Origin: Candidatus Omnitrophota bacterium
GTDB taxonomy: Bacteria > Omnitrophota > Gorgyraeia > B26-G9
DNA: 5,257 bases
Reading direction: 5' to 3'
NCBI GenBank assembly: GCA_030630245.1
Contig: DAOVNL010000077.1
Location: 1-5,257 of the forward strand
Positions 1 to 5,253 of this stretch are shown here, piece by piece. The translations under genes were made by a program, and so were the position numbers. The first letter of the stretch is position 1; the number at the start of each line of letters is the position of its first letter. The notes beneath the pieces were generated by a model that saw only the letters and a program-made list of their open reading frames with translations, had not been told where the DNA came from and did not search any database.

Positions 1-141
1 CCGTGACAACGGGGTCACGTAACGGTACGTCGAGGAAGCTGAAAAAGCGCAACATTATAAATGTACGGCAATTTATCTGCGCAATAGGTTATACTATAAA
101 ATATCTACTCTCTACTTGCTATCTCTTACTATATCCCGCGT
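1..141. other. Left-edge non-coding stretch, no supported gene
   Basis: This lies downstream of the leftward radical SAM gene. Bases 1-50 are about 58% G+C by my count, whereas bases 55-141 are strongly AT-rich. A 6-bp inverted repeat, CGTGAC at 2-7 and GTCACG at 14-19, is visible. Short open frames run to the edge on both strands but have no ribosome binding site or recognisable product. I see no convincing intrinsic terminator for the radical SAM gene here, so its transcript may end beyond the window or by another mechanism. Confidence 0.5.
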
Positions 142-1887
142 TTATATTGCTCTATTCAGCATAAATAATAAAGCCGTTTGATCATAAATTATTTCTGCGA
201 TCTTTCGCTGTTGTTGTATTCCTGCAAACGCTGCGGCTGCTGCTTTTCCCCTTTGTTTTGCTTGCCATTTTTGGCGTTCTTTAGCAACTAATTCTTTCAC
301 AAATCCAATAAGCTGCTTTTTCCCCATATCAAGAAAAGCAGGCCTATTGCTTCCTGATGCAAGGAAAAGTTTTCTTTCTTGCACAAATTTTTGCAGAAAC
401 CGCAAGGTAAAATAAATCTTCCTTTCAGGCTGAATAAGTGTCCAATATATAAATTCCTGGGCATTAGCAAGCTTTTGCTCAAGTTCTTCTAAAAGCGTGT
501 TATCATAATCTTCCATAAACTCAAACAATCTACGAGTACCGTTTAGACTCAAGCCCACAAATAAAGGGTCCCGCATTATTCTGGCCCTTATATCGCTCCA
601 GGAATCCTTACTTAAATCCCCAATAACATACGGTACCGGCGCGCTCATTAAAGAATCAGCAATAACCACCCTGCCGTCAACCAATATATTGGCTTTGCCT
701 AACATTACAATATTTTTACCATCCTCATCATAAATACTATCCATTGGCTTGACTTTAAGCCTCTCTTCCGGGAAAAATATATCCTCAAGAAATACACTTC
801 TGCCCAATCTCCATAAAGGCATAAACTCAACTTCACATTCTTTACTCCTATCCAATGCGTCATTATTAATATATATTCTGGATGTATTATTTTCTTTTTC
901 AATAAGTATTGCTTTATAATCTTTTTTCTTATTCAGCATTTCCACGATCTGCTTTTGCCAGAAACCGTCATTAAATTTTGAAACGATTTTAAAAAAAAGT
1001 GTTGCCTTAGGGTAATCATGCATCAAGGCGTCTATTAGAAAAAAAATCTTTTCCAAATTTGACGGATGAATATCATCTACAGACACCCCTATATGTACTT
1101 CAATATCAGGAGAAGATTTATAAACATCCCGCTGTTGGTGCGCAAGTTTAATATCCCGAATAAGCTGCTGTGCTTCTTCTCTGGTATTAAACGAGGAAGC
1201 ATTCGTAATAATAATCGAATTTCTATAACGTGAATGTGCTATAGCAAAAGGAACCTCCGCAAAAAGCGGCTCCCCTCCGCCGAATGTCACTTCTAAATCC
1301 AGATCATCAGCCATATAACGTTCAGGCAGGGGTTCAAATATTTTCCTAAGCACAGAACCCGTCATATAAGCAGTATTCCAGGGGCCGCAATTCACAATAC
1401 AGAAAGAACAAACAGCATTACAATAATTTGTCAATTGCACGTAAATATCACCGCTTGGATACGCAAAATCGTTTTCCGGGGAATATCCGGAATAAAAAGG
1501 CTCAAGCAGTGATAATCTTAACCGCTCAGCGCTTTCCTGCCAGGATTCATCCATGTCAAGCTCATCACCAATGGATTCACCAAAAAGTTTTTGCGCTCTT
1601 GCCATATAACGCTTTTTAAAATCATCGTTGCCCCCAAGCTTCTTATTATTTTTATTATGCCTTGTTTGCATTGAATCAAGTGAAATACCGGCTAACACAT
1701 TCTCTTTTTCCCCTTTTGAAAATTCACTCTCAAAAACAGGAATATTTATTTGGATTCTGGGGGAAAGAGCTGCCGGGGTATCCCGCTGCGCATAATTTAA
1801 AGATATCCCCTGTCTTGCCCAAACACAATTGGACACCAGCAACACCTGAATTAAAATAAATATAGATAATTTTTTAAACAAATTCAT
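142..1887 (-). CDS. Radical SAM protein with N-terminal signal peptide (581 aa)
   Basis: Seen: residues 1-24 form a Sec-type signal, with KK at 5-6, a hydrophobic core at 8-20 and a likely signal peptidase I site after VWA at 22-24. Residues 25-145 are a linker of unknown fold. The radical SAM core begins near 147. Cys156, Cys160 and Cys163 form the CX3CX2C motif that binds a [4Fe-4S] cluster, and Cys167 follows. TFGGGEP at 201-207 is the glycine-rich SAM-binding strand, and IIITNAS (225-231) and VHIGVSVDD (264-272) look like later barrel strands. Residues 400-435 (DGRVV, then IGDL and SW..I) resemble a SPASM/twitch ending but lack its cysteines. Residues 460-581 are a helical, charged extension with an alanine run at 549-553. 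Family knowledge: such enzymes cleave SAM reductively to start radical chemistry. The substrate is unknown. The ATG at 1887 has AAGG 11 bases upstream, and no better internal start is seen. The gene diverges from htpG. The radical SAM call is firm; location and function are uncertain. Confidence 0.9.
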   Translation of the reverse strand: MNLFKKLSIFILIQVLLVSNCVWARQGISLNYAQRDTPAALSPRIQINIPVFESEFSKGEKENVLAGISLDSMQTRHNKNNKKLGGNDDFKKRYMARAQKLFGESIGDELDMDESWQESAERLRLSLLEPFYSGYSPENDFAYPSGDIYVQLTNYCNAVCSFCIVNCGPWNTAYMTGSVLRKIFEPLPERYMADDLDLEVTFGGGEPLFAEVPFAIAHSRYRNSIIITNASSFNTREEAQQLIRDIKLAHQQRDVYKSSPDIEVHIGVSVDDIHPSNLEKIFFLIDALMHDYPKATLFFKIVSKFNDGFWQKQIVEMLNKKKDYKAILIEKENNTSRIYINNDALDRSKECEVEFMPLWRLGRSVFLEDIFFPEERLKVKPMDSIYDEDGKNIVMLGKANILVDGRVVIADSLMSAPVPYVIGDLSKDSWSDIRARIMRDPLFVGLSLNGTRRLFEFMEDYDNTLLEELEQKLANAQEFIYWTLIQPERKIYFTLRFLQKFVQERKLFLASGSNRPAFLDMGKKQLIGFVKELVAKERQKWQAKQRGKAAAAAFAGIQQQRKIAEIIYDQTALLFMLNRAI

Positions 1888-1894
1888 AATTCAA

Positions 1895-1942
1895 CTAACC
1901 TTCAAATTCTTTGATAACCTTTGAGTATTTATCTCCGAACAT
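1895..1942 (-). CDS. Possible 15-residue leader peptide upstream of radical SAM gene
   Basis: On the minus strand an ATG at 1942 opens a frame reading MFGDKYSKVIKEFEG and ending in TAG at 1895-1897, seven bases before the radical SAM ATG. Its last codons contain the AAGG that would serve as the ribosome binding site of the radical SAM gene, so translation of the two could be coupled. An in-frame TAA lies a few codons upstream, so this is not an N-terminal extension of a larger gene. The only Shine-Dalgarno-like bases (AGG) sit too close to the ATG. A 15-codon frame is easily found by chance, so this is a weak candidate. I do not recognise the peptide. Confidence 0.2.
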   Translation of the reverse strand: MFGDKYSKVIKEFEG

Positions 1943-1973
1943 AGCCTGAAAAGTGCATTAAAAAAGATTTAAA

Positions 1974-2002
1974 AGTATACCACATACAGTGGGAGGCCGC
2001 AA
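1974..2002 (-). promoter_or_regulatory. Sigma70-type extended -10 promoter for radical SAM gene
   Basis: Read on the minus strand, the -10 is TATACT (1979-1974), preceded by TGG, which gives an extended -10 (TGn). Seventeen bases further upstream is TTGCGG (2002-1997), a weak -35 matching only the TTG. The expected start near 1967 gives a leader of about 80 bases before the ATG at 1887. A second candidate, TGG-TATAAC, lies upstream at 2050-2058 but has no good -35. Confidence 0.5.
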
Positions 2003-2154
2003 ACTAAACAGGTTTTTCATTGAACACATAACATACTGAGAAATAAGATGTTATACCATCATGCAAAAAAAGGCAGAAAAAAGGTTGACCGGGCTATTTG
2101 GGTTTCTTTTCTTTGTCAAACGTGGAGACCTGCCCCTCCTTCTCTGTTCTCCCC

Positions 2155-2170
2155 CTCAAAATATTTTGAG
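2155..2170. promoter_or_regulatory. Perfect 16-bp palindrome upstream of htpG promoter, candidate operator
   Basis: CTCAAAATATTTTGAG is its own reverse complement over all 16 bases. It ends 28 bases before the -35 of the htpG promoter, so its centre lies about 71 bases upstream of the expected transcription start. It is not followed by a T-run and has no loop, so it fits a dimeric protein-binding site better than a terminator. It is not the CIRCE/HrcA element (TTAGCACTC-N9-GAGTGCTAA). The binding protein is unknown. Confidence 0.4.
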
Positions 2171-2198
2171 AATAATGTGTTAATGAACATAGGTGTAG

Positions 2199-2226
2199 TT
2201 GACAACAACGGGGTTCTTAATATAAA
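2199..2226 (+). promoter_or_regulatory. Sigma70-type promoter for htpG
   Basis: A perfect -35 TTGACA (2199-2204) is followed after 16 bases by TATAAA (2221-2226); with an 18-base spacer the -10 could instead be TAAAAT (2223-2228). Transcription would start near 2234, leaving an untranslated leader of about 90 bases. The consensus-like sequence suggests transcription by the housekeeping sigma factor rather than a sigma32-type heat-shock promoter. Confidence 0.6.
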
Positions 2227-2311
2227 ATGACCTTTCCTGTATTGTTAAAGGCGGTTAATGCCGCGGGTACATTTGAAGCGAATAAATAAAAATTTTTAAG
2301 GTGAAATCAAA

Positions 2312-2318
2312 AAGGAGG
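2312..2318 (+). promoter_or_regulatory. Ribosome binding site that fixes the htpG start
   Basis: AAGGAGG lies six bases before the ATG at 2325, an ideal spacing. It falls inside the coding frame if the in-frame GTG at 2301 were used as start, and that GTG has only an AT-rich, Shine-Dalgarno-free upstream sequence. This supports 2325 as the real start and removes the eight residues a longer call would add. Confidence 0.85.
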
Positions 2319-2324
2319 ATAGTA

Positions 2325-4175
2325 ATGTCAAAAAATGATGTTCAGACTTACGAATACAAAGCGGAAATGAAGCAGCTGCTTCATTTGATTATTCATTCAC
2401 TGTATACGCATCCGGAGATATTCTTAAGAGAATTGGTGTCAAATTCTTCTGACGCGTTAAATAAGATTAGGTACCGGCAGTTAACAGATCAAAATATCCT
2501 TGATAAGGATAAAGAACTGGAGGTTAAAATAACGGTTGATTCCAAGAAAAAAACCTTTTCGATTGAAGATAACGGTATCGGTATGACAAAAGAAGAATTA
2601 GCGGAGAATATAGGTACGATAGCCCGTTCAGGAACCCTTGAATTTTTAGAGAAGATGAAAAAGGAAAATAAGCAGGGAGAGAAGTTAATCGGCCAGTTTG
2701 GAGTGGGTTTTTATTCGGTGTTTATGGTCACCGAGCAAGTTATGGTTGAAACCCGTCACGCGGATAAAGATTCTAAAGGGTATCGCTGGGTTTCTTCGGG
2801 AGAAGCAAGCTACACTATAGAAGAAATTGATAAGAAGAATCGCGGGACAAAAATAAGTTTCACGTTTAAAGAAACGGCGAATGAATTCGCGGAGGAATTT
2901 CGGGTTAAGCAAATAATCAAGAAGTATTCAAATTTCTCCGATTTTCCTATATTTTTAGGAAAAGAAAAGATAAATACAATTGAGGCTTTGTGGAGAAAGC
3001 GTGAAAATGAAGTGAAGGCTGATGAGCGTAATGAATTTTACAAATTTATCACCAATGATTACGAGGATCCTCTAGGTTATCTGCATTTATCTCTAGAAAG
3101 CGCCGGCGCGGAATTCAAAGCTTTATTATTTATTCCGGTCAAGGCACCGTTTGATCTAATGCGCCTGCAACAGCATAAGACCGTACAGCTGTATTCCAAC
3201 AAAATTATGATCATGGACGATTGTAAGGATTTGCTGCCGGAATATTTGCAATTTATACGCGGTGTTGTAGACACAAGTAATTTGCCTTTAAATGTGTCGC
3301 GGGAAACGATTCAGGCTTCGCGGATTATGGGAAAGATCAAAGAGATGCTTACAAGCAAGATTATTCAGTGGCTGCAAAGGATGGCGGATAAAAAGCAGGA
3401 AAAATATTTGATGTTTTATAAGACTTTTGGGCCGTTGTTTAAAATGGGATTAAACAGTGACTTTACTAATCGCCAGAAGCTGATTGAATTGTTGCGGTTT
3501 GAAACTTCCACGCGAAAAGCGGGTGACATGTCGTCTTTAAAAGATTATACCGGGCGTATGGCGGAAAAACAAAAAGAGATATACTATCTGGCCGGAGATA
3601 ATCGTGAATATGTAGAACGCAATCCAAATTTGGAATATTTCAAGAAAAACAATGTGGAAGTGCTGTTTTTACTCGAGCCGGTTGACGTGTTTATAATGCC
3701 CTCTATTCCGGAATACGACAAGAAGCCGCTTAAAAGCATTGATAAAGGAGACATAGAGATAAACCCTGAAAATGATCAGGCTCAGCAGAAAGAAGATAAT
3801 CTCTCCAAATCTCTTATGGGATTATTTAAGGATACTCTGAAGGACAAAGTAGAGGATGTGAAGATTTCTAAGCGCTTGGTTAATTCCGCGGTTACGCTTG
3901 TAACCGGTAGTAATGCTGTAGACCCTCAGATGGAACGTATGATGAAAATGATGGGACAGGATGTGCCGGCATCCAAGCGCATAATGGAGGTGAATCTTGA
4001 TCATTCGGTAATAAAAAATTTATCACGCAAATATTTAGCAAGCCCGTCGGATTATTTCCTCAAGAAGTGTATTGTCCAGCTTTATGAAAGCGCTCAACTT
4101 ATCGATGGTGAGCTTCCTTCAAGAACCGAATATGTTAAACGCATGATGGAAATAATGGAGGAGGCAACGAAATAA
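2325..4175 (+). CDS. htpG: Molecular chaperone HtpG (bacterial Hsp90), 616 aa
   Basis: HtpG is a homodimeric cytosolic chaperone that uses ATP-driven clamp closure to remodel client proteins, usually together with DnaK. Seen: the N-terminal GHKL ATPase domain (about 1-215) has FLRELVSN (33-40), with Glu36 as the presumed catalytic base and Asn40 as the metal ligand. It also has EDNGIGM (81-87) with Asp82 contacting adenine, TIARSGT (98-104), the glycine-rich lid segment GQFGVGFYS (123-131) and GTKISF (174-179). The middle domain (about 220-495) contains LPLNVSRETIQ (320-330), whose Arg326 matches the arginine that contacts the ATP gamma-phosphate. The C-terminal dimerisation domain follows, with a methionine-rich stretch at 536-543 and the conserved-looking NLDHSVIKNL (557-566). 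The length is close to the E. coli protein (624 aa), and no key residue is missing. It has its own promoter and terminator and appears monocistronic. Confidence 0.98.
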   Translation: MSKNDVQTYEYKAEMKQLLHLIIHSLYTHPEIFLRELVSNSSDALNKIRYRQLTDQNILDKDKELEVKITVDSKKKTFSIEDNGIGMTKEELAENIGTIARSGTLEFLEKMKKENKQGEKLIGQFGVGFYSVFMVTEQVMVETRHADKDSKGYRWVSSGEASYTIEEIDKKNRGTKISFTFKETANEFAEEFRVKQIIKKYSNFSDFPIFLGKEKINTIEALWRKRENEVKADERNEFYKFITNDYEDPLGYLHLSLESAGAEFKALLFIPVKAPFDLMRLQQHKTVQLYSNKIMIMDDCKDLLPEYLQFIRGVVDTSNLPLNVSRETIQASRIMGKIKEMLTSKIIQWLQRMADKKQEKYLMFYKTFGPLFKMGLNSDFTNRQKLIELLRFETSTRKAGDMSSLKDYTGRMAEKQKEIYYLAGDNREYVERNPNLEYFKKNNVEVLFLLEPVDVFIMPSIPEYDKKPLKSIDKGDIEINPENDQAQQKEDNLSKSLMGLFKDTLKDKVEDVKISKRLVNSAVTLVTGSNAVDPQMERMMKMMGQDVPASKRIMEVNLDHSVIKNLSRKYLASPSDYFLKKCIVQLYESAQLIDGELPSRTEYVKRMMEIMEEATK

Positions 4176-4236
4176 AGGGAAACAAACCGGTATAGTTTTA
4201 CAAGCCAAGCAGTTTTTTTTAAAGGACATTGAAATC

Positions 4237-4266
4237 AAAACCCCTTGCAAAGATGCGGGGGGTTTT
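4237..4266 (+). terminator. Rho-independent terminator of htpG, possibly bidirectional
   Basis: AAAACCCCTTGCA (4237-4249) pairs with TGCGGGGGGTTTT (4254-4266) around the tetraloop AAGA, giving a 13-bp stem that includes two U-G wobbles. It begins 61 bases after the htpG stop. The T-run is only four long and lies inside the stem. On the opposite strand the two wobbles become C-A mismatches, so the stem is better in the htpG direction. The AAAACCCC/GGGGTTTT arms remain, so it may also stop the convergent BI-1-like transcript. The rest of the 178-base gap (4176-4353) shows no gene. Confidence 0.7.
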
Positions 4267-4321
4267 GCTGTTAATTACATAGATAGATTAAGAGAGCCGT
4301 ATTAAAGAGAGAATTGAGGAC

Positions 4322-4357
4322 ATAATATATTTGCCTTTTTTGGAGATTATATATTAT
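4322..4357. repeat. AT-only inverted repeat at 3' end of BI-1-like gene
   Basis: ATAATATAT (4322-4330) and ATATATTAT (4349-4357) are perfect 9-base inverted copies separated by 18 bases. The right arm overlaps the stop codon of the BI-1-like gene. With only A-T pairs and no following T-run it is unlikely to terminate transcription. It may weakly protect the 3' end of the mRNA or be a chance product of AT-rich DNA. Confidence 0.3.
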
Positions 4358-5082
4358 CTTCTGCTGCGTAACTTTGATAATAAACGCAGGATCTCGATAT
4401 ATAGCCAGACAAGCGTAACTATCAAGCCAAAAGCACCGTACCATTCCATATACTTTGGTGCTCCCCGTTCTGCTCCCTGCTCAATAAAATCAAAATCAAG
4501 CACCAGATTCAAAGACGCGATAACCACAACAAACAAACTAAAACCTATGCCTAAGAACCCGCTACTATGTATCATCGGCGCCTGCATCCCAAAAAATCCG
4601 ATAACCATCGAGACAAAGTAATAAAGCGCGATCCCGCCGGTAGCAGCAAATACCCCTAAGCGAAAATTTTGTGTCACCTTGATCATCCCGGATTTATAGG
4701 CCATTAAAAGAGCACCTAAGGTTCCAAACGTAAGCCCCACTGCCTGAATAACAATACCCGGATAACTGCGTTCAAACATCAAAGAAACAGCCCCAAGAAA
4801 CATCCCCTCAAGCACAGCATATATAGGCGCGCTAATTGCTGCCCATTGTTTTTTAAATATTGTTATCATTGCGGCTATAAAACCACCAATCGCCGCCGGC
4901 AACATGAACGGAGTAGCCTGAATAGGATTACTCCATGCCCAGGAAGCAGTAAAGAAAACAAGACAAAGCATAATAAAAGTCTTATTTACTGTCCCCTGTA
5001 TAGTCATCACCTCCGATGATCCATATCTTTGAGCGTTTGTAAAAACTTCGGCTCTTAACGCCGGATTTGCTGTTCTCATCAT
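4354..5082 (-). CDS. Bax inhibitor-1/YccA-like integral membrane protein (242 aa)
   Basis: Seen: a polar N-terminus (1-30) is followed by about seven hydrophobic segments, near 34-50, 59-76, 82-103, 109-128, 141-163, 175-196 and 214-235, and a basic tail (RRxxxxxRRR-like, ending SKLRSRR). Conserved-looking positions include Glu92 in the third helix (APIYAVLEGMFLG, 85-97), Asp196 and Asp198 in LDFDFIEQG (195-203), and EWYGAFGL (213-220). Together these fit the bacterial YccA/Bax inhibitor group often listed as COG4760 / PF12811. Family knowledge: the related TMBIM proteins include E. coli YccA, which modulates the FtsH protease, and Bacillus YetJ, a pH-sensitive calcium leak whose activity depends on paired aspartates. 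Whether this subgroup shares either role is not established. The start at 5082 is supported by AGGAGG nine bases upstream; a second ATG follows directly. The gene converges on htpG and has its own promoter. The family is confident, the function unknown. Confidence 0.92.
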   Translation of the reverse strand: MMRTANPALRAEVFTNAQRYGSSEVMTIQGTVNKTFIMLCLVFFTASWAWSNPIQATPFMLPAAIGGFIAAMITIFKKQWAAISAPIYAVLEGMFLGAVSLMFERSYPGIVIQAVGLTFGTLGALLMAYKSGMIKVTQNFRLGVFAATGGIALYYFVSMVIGFFGMQAPMIHSSGFLGIGFSLFVVVIASLNLVLDFDFIEQGAERGAPKYMEWYGAFGLIVTLVWLYIEILRLLSKLRSRR

Positions 5083-5090
5083 AATAAGCC

Positions 5091-5097
5091 CCCTCCT
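5091..5097 (-). promoter_or_regulatory. Strong ribosome binding site of BI-1-like gene
   Basis: On the minus strand AGGAGGG (5097-5091), followed by more G, precedes the first ATG (5082) by about nine bases and the second ATG (5079) by about twelve. The first is the better-spaced start. Confidence 0.75.
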
Positions 5098-5147
5098 AAA
5101 TAAGCCTATAACTTATCACTACTGTCCCATTGTTTTTTAAAATATTA

Positions 5148-5176
5148 TTGTAATACACTTAATTATAACATGTTAT
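5148..5176 (+). promoter_or_regulatory. Weak candidate promoter for the gene starting at 5254
   Basis: TTGTAA (5148-5153) and TGTTAT (5171-5176), each matching consensus at four of six bases, are separated by 17 bases. A start near 5183 would give a leader of about 70 bases that includes the whole hairpin at 5219-5253. An alternative -10, TATACT (5212-5217), has only a weak -35 (CTGTTA at an 18-base spacer) and would start transcription inside the hairpin. Confidence 0.25.
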
Positions 5177-5190
5177 GAAAAAAATATCTG
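5162..5190 (-). promoter_or_regulatory. Extended -10 promoter for BI-1-like gene
   Basis: On the minus strand a perfect TATAAT (5167-5162) is preceded by TGT, so the -10 is extended. The -35 at 17-base spacing is CAGATA (5190-5185), three of six matches, typical of promoters that lean on an extended -10. A T7 run lies between the two. Expected start is near 5155, about 73 bases before the ATG. Confidence 0.55.
5165..5176. promoter_or_regulatory. 12-bp palindrome over the BI-1-like promoter, candidate operator
   Basis: ATAACATGTTAT is a perfect palindrome. It overlaps the TGT and the first bases of TATAAT of the leftward promoter, and the -10 of the weak rightward promoter, so a bound protein could block both. 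The same half-site, ATAACAT/ATGTTAT, occurs as an inverted pair upstream of the radical SAM gene (2028-2034 and 2048-2054). Confidence 0.35.
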
Positions 5191-5218
5191 TTATCGATTT
5201 GAAATCAGTTTTATACTA

Positions 5219-5253
5219 TGACCATTCCTACACAAAAAAACAGGGGGTGGTCA
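5219..5253 (+). promoter_or_regulatory. Hairpin that would mask the ribosome binding site at the right edge
   Basis: In plus-strand RNA, bases 5219-5229 (TGACCATTCCT) can pair with 5243-5253 (GGGGGTGGTCA), an 11-bp stem with three G-U wobbles around a 13-base A-rich loop. The right arm holds almost all of the Shine-Dalgarno sequence and ends immediately before the ATG at 5254. The structure would hide the ribosome binding site until it melts or is displaced. The pairing is visible in the sequence; the regulatory role is inference. Confidence 0.4.

Larger units (their letters stand above)
1888..2324. other. Divergent intergenic control region between radical SAM gene and htpG
   Basis: This 437-base gap serves both divergent genes. 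From left to right it holds a weak ribosome binding site (AAGG on the minus strand, 1899-1902), a doubtful 15-codon leader ORF, a leftward extended -10 promoter (1974-2002) and an ATAACAT/ATGTTAT inverted pair (2028-2034 and 2048-2054). Next come two A-tracts about one helical turn apart (2065-2071 and 2077-2082), which could bend DNA, and a pyrimidine-rich tract at 2131-2157. A perfect palindrome (2155-2170), the htpG promoter (2199-2226) and a strong ribosome binding site (2312-2318) complete it. The 60-codon plus-strand ORF here does not look like a gene. Confidence 0.6.

Noticed and set aside
1..55. Minus-strand frame starting with ATG at 55 (MLRFFSFLDVPL...) and open to the edge
   Set aside because: There is no Shine-Dalgarno upstream, and only 18 codons are visible, too few to judge.
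3..164. Open frame from the left edge on the plus strand to TAA at 162-164
   Set aside because: The second half is AT-rich and low in information, it overlaps the convergent gene, and no family is recognisable.
297..902. Two short minus-strand ORFs inside the radical SAM gene (297-482 and 705-902)
   Set aside because: They are out-of-frame shadows of a gene with clear family motifs.
1816..1836. Lipoprotein signal with Cys21 as lipidation site
   Set aside because: The residue before Cys21 is Asn20, which does not fit a lipobox; signal peptidase I cleavage after Ala24 fits better.
1428..1859. Two plus-strand ORFs (1428-1619 and 1662-1859) antisense to the radical SAM gene
   Set aside because: They are antisense shadows with no ribosome binding site and no recognisable protein.
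2085..2119. TTGACC (plus, 2085-2090) and TTGACA (minus, 2119-2114) as extra -35 boxes
   Set aside because: No acceptable -10 hexamer lies 16-18 bases downstream of either one.
2205..2214. ACAACGGGGT repeated at 6-15 and 2205-2214
   Set aside because: Ten-base matches are expected by chance in a window of this size.
2048..2230. 60-codon plus-strand ORF in the divergent intergenic region
   Set aside because: It has no Shine-Dalgarno, an odd composition rich in P, S and W, and overlaps the palindrome and the htpG promoter, so it reads as control DNA.
2301..2324. GTG start giving HtpG eight extra residues
   Set aside because: The strong AAGGAGG at 2312-2318 sits six bases before the ATG at 2325, and the GTG has no ribosome binding site.
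2199..2324. CIRCE/HrcA operator or sigma32-type heat-shock promoter for htpG
   Set aside because: No TTAGCACTC-N9-GAGTGCTAA-like repeat is present, and the promoter reads as sigma70-type.
2685..4004. Three minus-strand ORFs antisense to htpG
   Set aside because: They lie wholly within a conserved chaperone gene and show no independent coding signal.
4331..4621. 96-codon plus-strand ORF antisense to the BI-1-like gene
   Set aside because: It is complementary to the conserved C-terminal half of the membrane protein and has no Shine-Dalgarno.
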